Shown piece after piece: positions 16,452 through 24,924 of a DNA stretch of 64,000 bases. The stretch spans positions 1,284,687-1,348,686 of the forward strand of contig NZ_PDJK01000001.1 in assembly GCF_002564045.1 (NCBI RefSeq). The letters run 5' to 3'. Origin of the DNA: Amycolatopsis sulphurea (GTDB lineage Bacteria; Actinomycetota; Actinomycetes; Mycobacteriales; Pseudonocardiaceae). The notes below the pieces were generated by a model. It saw nothing but the letters and a program-made list of their open reading frames with translations. It searched no databases and was not told where the DNA came from. A program made the position numbers and the translations under genes. Numbering within the stretch: the stretch's first letter is position 1; every line of letters begins with the position of its first letter.

Positions 16452-17219
16452 TCAATCGCCGGCGACGCTCCGGATCCCGGCTTTCACGAGCAGTGTGTGC
16501 AAGGTGACCGACAGTGCGGCCAGCTCCCGGACCAACTCGTCGGCGCGGGCCTTCGCGTCCGCGTCGCGATGGCGGTACACGGGGGTCACGATCTGCTCCA
16601 GCAAACCCACTTCGCGGTCGGCCGCGGCGCGGAAGGCACGCAGATGTCTCGGCTCGATACCGAACTCGGTCAGTGCCCGCGCGGTCCGCGCGATCAGCAC
16701 CGACTCGGGACCGAAGAACCCGGCCGGACCGGGCCGCAGCAGGCCGTACTGGCACAGCTCGGCCAGCGCCTGCTCGTCGATGCCGGCCTGTGCCAGCAGG
16801 TCCTCCTGGGTCAGCCGGGTGTCCGGTCCCGGCTCGAAGTCCGCCGCCGCGGGCAGTCCCGCCGTGCTCGGATCGCCCAGCGGGACCAGGCGGCGCGGCA
16901 GCCGCGGCACGGCCGGGACCGCCGCATCCGGCTCGGCTCCGGCGTCGGCCGCGTCCAGCTGTTCCTTGATGACCTTCAGCGGCAGGTAGTGATCGCGCTG
17001 TGCGGACAGCACGAACCGCAGGCGTTCGACGTCCGCCGGGGCGAACTGCCGGTAGCCCGAGGGCGTGCGGCCCGGCCGGACCAGTCCTTCGGCTTCCAGG
17101 AACCGGATCTTGGAGATGGTGACATCGGGGAAGTCGCCGCGCAGCTGCGCGAGCACCGCCCCGATGCTCATCCCCTCGCGCCGGGCCTGGTAGCGACCGG
17201 GCCGGCCGGCCGCCGTCAC
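16452..17219 (-). CDS. ftsR: MerR-family regulator FtsR (Rv1828-like)
   Basis: GTG at 17219 overlaps the garA stop by 4 bp, and the product is 255 residues. The MerR winged helix is at about 17-85 (MSIGAVLAQLRGDFPDVTISKIRFLEAEGLVRPGRTPSGYRQF). A Pro/Ala-rich linker and a C-terminal regulatory domain follow (LTQEDLLAQAGIDEQALAELCQYGLL). In corynebacteria the homologue FtsR activates ftsZ. Synteny with gcvH-garA makes the assignment strong; the direct targets here are inferred. Confidence 0.88.
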   Translation of the reverse strand: MTAAGRPGRYQARREGMSIGAVLAQLRGDFPDVTISKIRFLEAEGLVRPGRTPSGYRQFAPADVERLRFVLSAQRDHYLPLKVIKEQLDAADAGAEPDAAVPAVPRLPRRLVPLGDPSTAGLPAAADFEPGPDTRLTQEDLLAQAGIDEQALAELCQYGLLRPGPAGFFGPESVLIARTARALTEFGIEPRHLRAFRAAADREVGLLEQIVTPVYRHRDADAKARADELVRELAALSVTLHTLLVKAGIRSVAGD

Positions 17220-17683
17220 TGCGCCCCCTGGCCCCCCTGGCCCGGGCCGGTCAGGAAGACCAGGCGGAACTTGCCGATCTGCACCTCGTCGCCGCCGGCC
17301 AGCACGGCCTGGTCCACCGGCTCGCGGTTGACGTAGGTGCCGTTCAGGCTGCCCACGTCGATCACCACGAACTCGCCGCCCTCACGCCGGAATTCGGCGT
17401 GCCGGCGGGAGACCGTGACGTCGTCGAGGAAGATGTCGCTGTCCGGGTGCCGTCCCGCGCTGGTGGTGTCGCGGTCCAGCAGGAAGCGGGACCCCGCGTT
17501 GGGGCCGCGCTTGACGACCAGGAGTGCGGAACCCGGCGGCAGGGCGTCGACGCCCTGTACCGGGGCTTCCGCGGCCGGGCCGGACTCCTGGGCTTCGACG
17601 TCGGCCAGGAAATCGGCCCGGAAGACAGAGGTCCGCTCCGGAGACTGCTCCGGGGGAACGCCGGGCCCGTCGTTCGTGCTCAC
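17216..17683 (-). CDS. garA: FHA-domain protein GarA
   Basis: This 155-residue protein has an N-terminal phosphorylatable segment, PERTSVFRADFLADV, corresponding to the ETTSVFR motif targeted by PknB/PknG in mycobacteria; here the first Thr of the pair is replaced by Arg. The C-terminal FHA domain has GRHPDSDIFLDDVTVSRRHAEF and VGSLNGTYVN, the phosphothreonine-binding loops. GarA controls 2-oxoglutarate and glutamate metabolism enzymes depending on phosphorylation. It lies between gcvH and ftsR as in other actinobacteria. Confidence 0.92.
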   Translation of the reverse strand: MSTNDGPGVPPEQSPERTSVFRADFLADVEAQESGPAAEAPVQGVDALPPGSALLVVKRGPNAGSRFLLDRDTTSAGRHPDSDIFLDDVTVSRRHAEFRREGGEFVVIDVGSLNGTYVNREPVDQAVLAGGDEVQIGKFRLVFLTGPGQGGQGAQ

Positions 17684-17785
17684 CTGAGCTCTCCTCTACA
17701 CAAGATGTTGCCATCGACCAAGAACGTGCGGTGGTCAACGTACCGTGCCTGCCCGGTTCCGGGGCCCGCGGCTCCCCCGAAACCG

Positions 17786-18169
17786 TCAGCCGGGCAGGAG
17801 TGCCTGGTAGGCCTCGGCCTCCAGCAGCGCGTCCAGGCCCGCCGGGTCGTCCAGCCGGATCTCGACCAGCCAGCCCTCGCCGTAGGGATCGGAGTTGATC
17901 AGCTCCGGCGCGTCGGTCACCGCGGCGTTGACCGCGACCACCTCGCCGCCCACCGGAGCGAACAGCTCGGACACGCTCTTGGTCGATTCGACCTCGCCGA
18001 ACGCGTCGCCCGCGCCGAGCCGCCGTCCGGTCTCGGGCAGCTCGACGAACACCACGTCACCGAGCTGGCCCTGGGCGTACTCGGTGATGCCCACCCGCAC
18101 CAGCGAGCCGTCCCGGACCGCGACCCACTCGTGTTCCTCGGTATAGCGCAGCTCCTCCGGAATCGTCAA
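17786..18169 (-). CDS. gcvH: Glycine cleavage system H protein
   Basis: This 127-residue lipoyl carrier has the domain pattern VGITEYAQGQLGDVVFVELPETG followed by GEVESTKSVSELFAPVGGEVVAVN. The lysine in ESTKS is the lipoylation site. The protein shuttles the methylamine intermediate between the P, T and L proteins of glycine cleavage. The gcvP and gcvT genes are not nearby, which is normal for the actinobacterial gcvH-garA locus. Confidence 0.95.
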   Translation of the reverse strand: MTIPEELRYTEEHEWVAVRDGSLVRVGITEYAQGQLGDVVFVELPETGRRLGAGDAFGEVESTKSVSELFAPVGGEVVAVNAAVTDAPELINSDPYGEGWLVEIRLDDPAGLDALLEAEAYQALLPG

Positions 18170-18217
18170 CGCCCTCCCCTTTCCTGGTACCGGAATCGGT
18201 CCCGGGTAAGTCTTCCA

Positions 18218-18805
18218 CTACGCGGTGCGCAGCGCGCGCACTGCCTGGACCACATAGAGGACCCCGGACCAGACATAGAGCACGCCGCCCCAGATCATGA
18301 ACGCGTACGCGATCGGGCGGGCGATCGCGGCGAGCGTGGAGCCACCCTGGGTGACCAGCAGGAACGGGAACGCGTACATCAGCACGAACGTCGCCCCCTT
18401 GCCGATGTAGGTCACCTCGGGCGGGGAGAACCCGCGGCGGCGCAGCACCAGCACGCACACGCCGAGCACCAGCTCCCGCACCACCAGCGGCGCCACCACC
18501 CACCACGGGATGATGTCGCGCAGCAGGAACGCGACGAGCGTGGCGAGGATGTAGAGCCGGTCCGCGGCCGGGTCGAGCAGCTGGCCGAGCCGCGACATCT
18601 GGTCGAGCCACCGGGCGAGCTTGCCGTCGAGCCAGTCGGTGAGTGCGGAGAAGATGAGCAGGGCCAGCGCCCAGCCGTCCTCCTTCGGCCCGAGCAGCAG
18701 CCAGAGGAACACCGGCACCCCGGCCAGCCGCGCCAGCGACAGCAGGTTGGGCACGGTCAGCGCCTGCCGCAGCAGGGAGGGCTCGGTCTCGGGGGCCGTG
18801 GTCAC
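18218..18805 (-). CDS. CDP-alcohol phosphatidyltransferase (PgsA-like)
   Basis: This 195-residue membrane enzyme starts at GTG 18805. The family signature DGx2ARx8Gx3Dx3D is present as DWLDGKLARWLDQMSRLGQLLDPAADRLY (about residues 57-85). Four to six helices surround it. It transfers a phosphatidyl group from CDP-diacylglycerol to an alcohol, probably glycerol phosphate or inositol phosphate. It corresponds in position to mycobacterial Rv1822 (pgsA2) upstream of the gcvH block. The exact acceptor is not decided by the sequence. Confidence 0.88.
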   Translation of the reverse strand: MTTAPETEPSLLRQALTVPNLLSLARLAGVPVFLWLLLGPKEDGWALALLIFSALTDWLDGKLARWLDQMSRLGQLLDPAADRLYILATLVAFLLRDIIPWWVVAPLVVRELVLGVCVLVLRRRGFSPPEVTYIGKGATFVLMYAFPFLLVTQGGSTLAAIARPIAYAFMIWGGVLYVWSGVLYVVQAVRALRTA

Positions 18806-19378
18806 GGACCAAGCCTAGAGTCACCCGGTTCGCCGGGTTTCGCCGCCACGGGATGGGTGGGTCTTGGTAAGTCCGGGGCCGGGGTCTGCCCCACGGAGGG
18901 CAGGAGCGGGGTCGGCGGTGGGGTTTGCGTCGGGGTGGTGGCTTCGGGACTCCGGTGGACGTGCAGGCGCGGCGCCGGGCTCGCAGGCCAAGTGGGGTCG
19001 GCAGCGCGCACGGGACGGGTGTCGCGGCGGAAGCAGGCCAAGCGGGGTCACCCGGTGCGAGCGGCCCGCTCGCACCGGCCCCTGGGACGACGCCACCGCC
19101 CGGCGTCGAGGCCGGGCCGCAGGCCCGAACCGCCCGGTACCGGGCGAACCGGCCACGAGCGCGACGGACCCGACGATCCGGGGATGACCGGACGGAATGT
19201 GCGCAGCCAGTACGATCCTGATCGCTTGGAGTGAGCAAGGGCGGAGGAGTCCTGCGCGACCGGATCCGGCCGCCGACGATGGGCAGGTCGGCCGCGAAGG
19301 GCAAGTCACCGTAAGACGGCCATTGGCTTCCGGCATGCGGCTTCGGGCTTCGGGCTTTGAGCTTCCGGCTTCCGGCTT
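18806..19378. other. Gene-poor GC-rich stretch
   Basis: I see no supportable gene between the PgsA-like start and the repeat element at 19379. Several open frames exist, but they have no ribosome binding sites, biased composition and no recognisable domain. The right end contains GGCTTCGG/GCTTCCGG-type short repeats. Confidence 0.6.
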
Positions 19379-19642
19379 CCGGCAAAGTTGGTCGAGGACT
19401 CGTGATCAGCAGAGAGAGTCGTGGCTGCCGCGTCATCATCGACGGCGCCTGCCATCTTTCGTCGATCACGCCCGGCAGCAGGCGAAGCAGAGGTGTTCGA
19501 GACGCGCGACCACCTCGTGGTGTATGCGCCGGACCTGTCTCGGGTCTGTGAAGGGGCCCTTCACGGACTCTGAGTCCGTGAAGGGCCCCTTCACAGACCT
19601 CCGCGGTCTGCGCCCCCTCACACCGACTTTGCCGACACCCTG
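19379..19642. mobile_element. MITE-like element copy A (about 264 bp) with full palindrome
   Basis: The left end reads CCGGCAAAGTTGGTCGAGGA and the right end ACCGACTTTGCCGACACCCTG, which are inverted repeats of each other. The complete 47-bp core palindrome is at 19548-19594. The internal sequence (GATCAGCAGAGAG, CGTCATCATC, GCGACCACCTCGTGGTGT) is shared with copy B at 24988-25257. A 26-bp identical direct repeat flanks it (19346-19371 and 19651-19676), outside a short GGCTTCC-rich spacer. No transposase is encoded. Confidence 0.82.
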
Positions 19643-19686
19643 CCGGCTTCGGCTTCGGGCTTTGAGCTTCCGGCTTTGCGGCATCC

Positions 19687-19735
19687 GGCTTCGGGCTTCG
19701 GGCTTCGGGCTTCGGGCTTCGGGCTTCGGGCTTCG
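19687..19735. repeat. Heptamer tandem repeat (GGCTTCG)7
   Basis: Seven uninterrupted GGCTTCG units lie immediately right of element copy A. Related units flank the element on its left. No gene overlaps it. Such short repeats can change length by replication slippage. Confidence 0.9.
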
Positions 19736-19800
19736 TCCAGGCTTCCAGCATCCGGCCCAGCCGAACCCAAGCCGTCCGGGGATGTCCGGCCGCCCGGAGA

Positions 19801-20180
19801 CCCGGGATCCGGCGCCGCGGCACCCGATCGTCCGAAAACCGCGATCCGACGCGGGCCGGGACGCTCGGCCGCTCGGAGGCCCGGGATCCGGCCGGGGCCG
19901 CGAAACCCAGCCGCGCGGAAGTTTCAACCATCCCAAAACCCGAATCCGGCCCGACCCGGGAAGTTCGACCCATCCGCAAACCCGGGATCCGGCCGGGGCC
20001 GCGAAACCCAGCCGCGCGGAAGTTTCAACCATCCCAAAACCGGAATCCGGCCCAGCCCGGGAAATTCGGCCCATCCGCAAACCCGGGATCCGCCGGGGCC
20101 GCACCCGATCGTCCGAGGACCGGGATCCGGTGCGGCAAGTCAGGAGAACCGGCCGCGCGAGCACGTTCAGCCGCGCAGGA
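19801..20180. repeat. Imperfect 101-bp tandem repeats
   Basis: CCCGGGATCC recurs at 19801, 19880, 19981 and 20082. The units at 19880-19980 and 19981-20081 are nearly identical over 101 bp (for example GCCGCGAAACCCAGCCGCGC in both), while the first and last units are partial. The period is not a multiple of three and no convincing gene covers the stretch, so it looks non-coding. Confidence 0.85.
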
Positions 20181-20200
20181 AGTTCGGCTGTGCGGCATGC

Positions 20201-20407
20201 TCAGCGGGACCGGCGGTGCGTCCAGCCGCGGCGGCGGAGCTGGGCGGTGCTGAGGGCTTCGGGGCGGCCCCGGTCGTCGCAGCCGACCCAGCGGGGGCGG
20301 CCGCGGCCGGATTCGAGGACGTACGGGCGGTCGCTGCACCACACGACGCTGCAGGGGGCGGTGGGCGGTTCGGCCGGCTCCGGGCCGGTGGCGGCTTCGG
20401 TGCTCAT
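20201..20407 (-). CDS. Small hypothetical protein
   Basis: A possible 68-residue protein starting at ATG 20407. After an acidic Pro-rich N-terminus it reads SVVWCSDRPYVLESGRGRPRWVG, then CDDRGRPEALSTAQLRRRGW and a basic C-terminus. The two cysteines and regular composition look protein-like, but no clear ribosome binding site precedes the start and I do not recognise a family. Confidence 0.4.
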   Translation of the reverse strand: MSTEAATGPEPAEPPTAPCSVVWCSDRPYVLESGRGRPRWVGCDDRGRPEALSTAQLRRRGWTHRRSR

Positions 20408-20703
20408 TCTGTGCGCTGCTCGTGCTTCCTGACGCGATCCTCGCGTCGGCGACGGGTTTCGGGGATCCGGGCGCACCGGGTGCGTCCATCCGGTATTTCG
20501 GCGGCGGGGAGCCCGGCGTTAACGAACCGGCCGAATATTCCTCCGATCGATTCCCCGGAACCCCAGCGGGTTTCACGATGTGGAACGGACCCGTCCGTCC
20601 ACAGTAGACGGGGACGGGGCGCGCCGGTGCCGTGTCGCTGCGCGCCGCGGGAGCGTTGACGGGCGACAATGAACGCCGAGCAGCCCACGGCGAAAGGACC
20701 CCG

Positions 20704-21225
20704 GTGCGCCTGTCGAAGTCCGTGTCCGGCCCGGTGTGCGTGGCCGCGCTGTCCCTCGTGTGCACCGCCTGTTCGGGGGATCCAGCGCCACCACCGCCAC
20801 CGACAGCAACGTCGTCCGCAGCCAGCGCCGCGCCCTCGCCGAGTACGCACGCTCCTCCCCCGTTGCCGGCGGCCGCGGAGACGACGGCACAGCAGCCGGC
20901 TCCGAAATCCGCTGCCCCGCCGCGGAAGGCGTCCCCCGCGCCGGCACCGGCGCCGGGGACCTGCGGCACGATCACCGCGGCCAGCGGGCTGACGCTTTAC
21001 GTCTACGACAGCCGGGCGAGCGGCGTCTCCTGTGCCGACGCGACGTCGCTGGTCAAGAAGTTCCACGCGACGATCGCCGGGCGGCAGAGTGCCGGCTCGA
21101 ACGCCGCGGTGGACGCGACCGTCGACGGATGGTTGTGCACCTCGGGCCCGCCCGCCGCCCAGGGCGGCACCACCTGCAGCAAGGGCGAGCAGACCGTATT
21201 GGCCGCGGTGGTGCCGGCCGAATAG
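20704..21225 (+). CDS. Secreted lipoprotein, unknown function
   Basis: GTG 20704 has GAAAGGA upstream and yields 173 residues. The signal peptide ends in the lipobox LVCTACSG (cysteine at about residue 24). A Pro/Ala/Thr-rich linker of about 60 residues is followed by a compact C-terminal domain (CGTITAASGLTLYVYDSRASGVSCADATSLVKKFHATIAG) with four cysteines, probably two disulfides, and the segment VDGWLCTSG. This resembles small actinobacterial envelope proteins with a conserved cysteine-bound domain, but no function is known. Confidence 0.8.
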   Translation: MRLSKSVSGPVCVAALSLVCTACSGDPAPPPPPTATSSAASAAPSPSTHAPPPLPAAAETTAQQPAPKSAAPPRKASPAPAPAPGTCGTITAASGLTLYVYDSRASGVSCADATSLVKKFHATIAGRQSAGSNAAVDATVDGWLCTSGPPAAQGGTTCSKGEQTVLAAVVPAE

Positions 21226-21235
21226 CCCGGCGGGG

Positions 21236-22942
21236 TCAGGACTTCAGGTCCGGAAAGTCCTCCTCGCGGAACTCGCCCGCGGGCCGCCGGCCCTCCTGCT
21301 CCCGGCCGCGCAGCTCGACCCGGCGGATCTTGCCGGAGATCGTCTTCGGCAAGTCGGCGAACTGGAGCCGCCGGATCCGCTTGTACGGCGCGAGATGTTC
21401 CCGTGCGTAGGCGAGGATCTCGCGCGCGGTGGCCGCGTCCGGTTCGTGGCCCGCGGTGAGCACGACGTAGGCCTTGGGCACGGCCAGCCGGATCGGATCC
21501 GGCGCCGGCACCACCGCCGCCTCGGCGACCGCTTCGTGTTCGAGCAGCACGCTTTCCAGCTCGAACGGCGAGATCCGGTAGTCGGAAGCCTTGAACACGT
21601 CGTCGGTGCGGCCGACGTAGGTTAGGTAGCCGCGTTCGTCAATCGAGCCGACGTCGCCGGTGTGGTAGTAGCCGCCGCTGAACGCGGCCGACGTGCGCTC
21701 GTCGTCGGCGGCGTAACCGGACATCAGGCCGACCGGCCGGCGCGCCAGGTCGAGGCAGATCTCGCCCTCGGCCGCGCGCTCGCCGGTGAGCGGGTCCACG
21801 AGCGCCACCACGAACCCGGGCAGCGGACGGCCCATCGAACCCGGGACCACGTCCTGACCGGGAGTGTTGGCGATCTGGACGCTGCTCTCGGTCTGCCCGA
21901 AACCGTCGCGGATCGTGACGCCCCAGGACTTTTCGACCTGGCCGATCACCTCCGGGTTCAACGGCTCCCCGGCGCCGACGACCTTCTTCGGCGGCGTGCG
22001 CAGCGCACCGAGGTCGGCCTGGATCAGCATCCGCCACACCGTGGGCGGGGCGCAGAAGCTGGTGACGCCACAGCGATCCATCTGGGCCATCAGCGCCACC
22101 GCGTCGAAGCGCGTGTAGTTGTACAGGAACACCGTCGCCTCGGCGTTCCATGGCGCGAACACGTTGCTCCACGCGTGCTTGGCCCAGCCGGGCGAGGAGA
22201 TGTTCAGGTGCACGTCGCCCGGTTCCAGGCCGATCCAGTACATTGTGGACAGATGGCCCACCGGATAGGACACCTGGGTGTGCTGCACCAGTTTCGGCTG
22301 CGCGGTGGTGCCGGAGGTGAAGTACAGCAGCAGTGGGTCGCCCGCCGCAGTCGGCCCGTCCGGGGTGAACTCCGCGGGTTCGGCATACGCGGAGGAGTAC
22401 GCGTGCCAGCCGGGCACCGGGTCGCCCACCGCGATCCGCGTGTAGTCGCCTTCGATGCCGGCGAACTTCTCCGCGTCGGCCGAGCGCACCACGACGTGCC
22501 GGGCCTGCCCGCGCGCGACCCGGTCGGCGAGGTCGGCCGGGCCGAGCAGGGTGGAGGCCGGGATGATCACCGCGCCGAGCTTGATCGCGGCGAGGATGGT
22601 CTCCCACAGCTCGCCCTGGTTGCCCAGCATCAGGATCAGCCGGTCGCCGCGGGCCACGCCGAGCCGGCGCAGCCAGTTCGCCACCCGGGCGGAGCGTTCC
22701 GCCATCTCCGGGTAGGTCCAGCGGTTCTCGGCGCCGTCCTCCTCGACGATCCACAGCGCGTACCGCCGCGCGTTCGCCGGATCGCGGGCCACCACGTCGA
22801 ACCAGTCCAGCGCCCAGTTGAACTCCGCCGGCTGCGGCCAGGAGAAGTCGCGGTACGCGGTGTCGTAGTCCGTCCGGTGCGCCAGCAGGTAGTCGCGTGC
22901 CTCCCGGAACTCCCGGTGGCCCGCCGAAGCCTCATCGCTCAC
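21236..22942 (-). CDS. Acyl-CoA synthetase, medium-chain (ACSM-like) type
   Basis: This 568-residue AMP-forming ligase has YFTSGTTAQPKLVQHT (ATP loop), NISSPGWAKHAWSNVFAPWNAEATV, RDGFGQTESS (A5), YYHTGDVGSIDERGYLTYVGRTDDVFKASDYRISPFELE (A7-A8) and PKTISGKIRRVELR (catalytic Lys). The features fit acetyl-CoA synthetase-like/ACSM enzymes that activate medium-chain or aromatic acids. The dienoyl-CoA isomerase-like gene lies 36 bp upstream in the same direction, so the pair probably belongs to one beta-oxidation-type transcript. Confidence 0.9.
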   Translation of the reverse strand: MSDEASAGHREFREARDYLLAHRTDYDTAYRDFSWPQPAEFNWALDWFDVVARDPANARRYALWIVEEDGAENRWTYPEMAERSARVANWLRRLGVARGDRLILMLGNQGELWETILAAIKLGAVIIPASTLLGPADLADRVARGQARHVVVRSADAEKFAGIEGDYTRIAVGDPVPGWHAYSSAYAEPAEFTPDGPTAAGDPLLLYFTSGTTAQPKLVQHTQVSYPVGHLSTMYWIGLEPGDVHLNISSPGWAKHAWSNVFAPWNAEATVFLYNYTRFDAVALMAQMDRCGVTSFCAPPTVWRMLIQADLGALRTPPKKVVGAGEPLNPEVIGQVEKSWGVTIRDGFGQTESSVQIANTPGQDVVPGSMGRPLPGFVVALVDPLTGERAAEGEICLDLARRPVGLMSGYAADDERTSAAFSGGYYHTGDVGSIDERGYLTYVGRTDDVFKASDYRISPFELESVLLEHEAVAEAAVVPAPDPIRLAVPKAYVVLTAGHEPDAATAREILAYAREHLAPYKRIRRLQFADLPKTISGKIRRVELRGREQEGRRPAGEFREEDFPDLKS

Positions 22943-22978
22943 GTCGTACTCCTCAGCTGCTCGGCCCTGTCGCCTGTT

Positions 22979-23821
22979 CTACTCGCCCTTGAACTCGGGC
23001 GCGCGCCGCTCCAGGAAGGACTGGATCGCCTCCTGCAGATCCTTGCTGGGCAGGAACGCGGAATTCCACGCGGCGACGTACCGCAGGCCGTCGGCGATCT
23101 GGCGCTCGGTGTTGGCCGAGAGCACCTGCTTGGTGCCCTGCACGACCAGCGGCGGGTTGGCGGCGATCTCCGCGGCCAGCTCGCGGGCCTTCGCCAGGAG
23201 CGTCTCCTGGTCCGGGTACACGTCGTTCACCAGCCCGATCCGCTCCGCGCGGGCGGCGTCCACGTCGCGGCCGGTCAGCGCCAGCTCCCGGGCGTGCCCC
23301 TCGCCGACGATGGTGGTGATCCGCTGCAGGCTGCCGAGGTCCGCGACGATGGCGACCTTCACCTCGCGCACGCTGAACTTGGCGTCCGCGCCGGCCAGCC
23401 GGATGTCCGCGGCGGTGATCACGTCCACGCCGCCGCCGATGCACCAGCCGGAGACCGCGGCGATCACCGGCTTGCGGCAGGCCGCGATCGAGCTGACGGC
23501 GGCCTGGAGCCGGCCGATCACCGCGTGGAAGTCGGTCCGCGGGCCGGCCAGCGCGTCCCCGGCCAGCAGCGGCGCCCACTGGCCCATCATGGCGGGCAAG
23601 TCGAGCCCGTAGGAGAAGTGCCGGCCCTGACCGGTCAGCACGATCGCGCGGACCCGCGGGTCGGCGTCCAGCGCGCCGAACACTTCCGGCAGCTCCCGCC
23701 AGAAGTCCGGGCCCATCGCGTTGCCCTTGCCGGGGCCGAGCAGGGTGACCTCGGCGACCGGGCCGTCCAGGCGGACTTCCAGGGACACCAGGCCGGAGCA
23801 GGGGGCTTCGGGTGCGCTCAT
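22979..23821 (-). CDS. Crotonase-family protein, delta(3,5)-delta(2,4)-dienoyl-CoA isomerase-like
   Basis: The ATG at 23821 gives 280 residues. The crotonase fold shows oxyanion-hole segments FSYGLDLPAM and SGWCIGGGVDVITAADIRLAG. The three acidic residues that catalyse the dienoyl-CoA isomerase reaction in ECH1 are present in place: Asp in IGGGVD, Glu in SVREV and Asp in AIVADLG. This points to isomerisation of 3,5-dienoyl-CoA during oxidation of unsaturated fatty acids rather than simple hydration. It is divergent from the hydrolase gene, with 139 bp between. Confidence 0.85.
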   Translation of the reverse strand: MSAPEAPCSGLVSLEVRLDGPVAEVTLLGPGKGNAMGPDFWRELPEVFGALDADPRVRAIVLTGQGRHFSYGLDLPAMMGQWAPLLAGDALAGPRTDFHAVIGRLQAAVSSIAACRKPVIAAVSGWCIGGGVDVITAADIRLAGADAKFSVREVKVAIVADLGSLQRITTIVGEGHARELALTGRDVDAARAERIGLVNDVYPDQETLLAKARELAAEIAANPPLVVQGTKQVLSANTERQIADGLRYVAAWNSAFLPSKDLQEAIQSFLERRAPEFKGE

Positions 23822-23960
23822 AAGGTCATCTTGGCGCATCCGCGGCGCCCCGGACCATCCCGGTTGACATCCGGTTGACAGCGTGCCAACGCGGTCGCGG
23901 GATGCTTTCCTGGAGATCCACCGGACGCGGGCCGCCCGTGCCGGTGCGAGGGAGGTGAGC

Positions 23961-24836
23961 ATGACCCAGGCTTCCGCACCCGCCGAGGACGCGCCCGGTG
24001 CGGTGCCCGGCGTACCCCGGCGGTCCCGCCCGATCGAGCTGGCCGGTTCGTTCCGGTACGACGGGCACCGGCTCTGCTACACCGAGTTCGGCCGCGGCGA
24101 CCGCGTCGTGGTGCTGATGCACGGGATCATGTTCACGCGGCGGATGCACGCGCCGCTGGCCCGGAAACTCGCCGGGGCGGGGCTGCGCGTGGTCACCCTC
24201 GATCTGCTCGGGCACGGCGATTCGGACCGGCCGACCCAGTCGTGGCGCTACTCGATGCCCGCTTTCGGCGAACAGGCGCTCGCTCTGCTGGATCACCTCG
24301 GCGTGCCGGACGCGGTGCTCGGCGGCACCTCGCTCGGCGCGAACGTGGCGCTGGAGGCCGGGGTCCTGGCGCCCGAGCGGGCGCGCGGGCTGGTGGTGGA
24401 GATGCCGGTGCTGGACAACGCGATCGTGGGCGGATTGCTCACCTTCGCGCCGCTGCTGTTCGCCGCGCGGTTCCTGCCGCTGGCGGTGCGCGGGGTGGCG
24501 GTCGCGGCGCAGCTGGTGCCGCACGGCAACCAGTGGGTCGACGTGGTCACCGACACGCTGTCGCAAGAGCCGGAGCCGATGGCCGCGCTGCTGCACGGCG
24601 TGCTGTTCGGCCGGATCGCGCCGCCGAAGTCGGTCCGGCACGAGATCACCGCGCCAACGCTGGTGATCGGGCACGAGGGCGACCCGATCCACCCGTTCGG
24701 CGATGCCGGCGGCCTGGCCGCGGACCTGCCGAACGCGGAGTTCCTGCGCGCCCGCAGCCCGATCGAACTCCGGTTCGACCCGAAGCGGCTCACCACGGCG
24801 ATCCGCGACTTCGCGTTCCGCTGCTACCCGTCCTGA
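23961..24836 (+). CDS. Alpha/beta hydrolase
   Basis: I chose ATG 23961 because GGGAGGTGAGC precedes it; the product is 291 residues. The oxyanion region is VLMHGIMF, the nucleophile elbow GGTSLGAN (Ser), and the C-terminal segment IGHEGDPIHPFGDAGGLAADLP carries the Asp and a nearby His. A hydrophobic cap lies between (LLTFAPLLFAARFLPLAVRGVAVAAQ). The substrate is unknown. The last part of its coding sequence is copied, in diverged form, immediately downstream at 24925-25315. Confidence 0.88.
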   Translation: MTQASAPAEDAPGAVPGVPRRSRPIELAGSFRYDGHRLCYTEFGRGDRVVVLMHGIMFTRRMHAPLARKLAGAGLRVVTLDLLGHGDSDRPTQSWRYSMPAFGEQALALLDHLGVPDAVLGGTSLGANVALEAGVLAPERARGLVVEMPVLDNAIVGGLLTFAPLLFAARFLPLAVRGVAVAAQLVPHGNQWVDVVTDTLSQEPEPMAALLHGVLFGRIAPPKSVRHEITAPTLVIGHEGDPIHPFGDAGGLAADLPNAEFLRARSPIELRFDPKRLTTAIRDFAFRCYPS

Positions 24837-24924
24837 CCGCGAGTCGGGCCGGCGACCGGGGTGTCCGCCTTCCAGCGGCGCCTTGGCGGACAAGGGCAGC
24901 GCGTTCCACGCCGATCAGCCGACA

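Noticed and set aside
19687..20081. CRISPR array suspected from the regular repeats
   Set aside because: Units are contiguous tandem repeats without unique spacers, and no cas genes are present.
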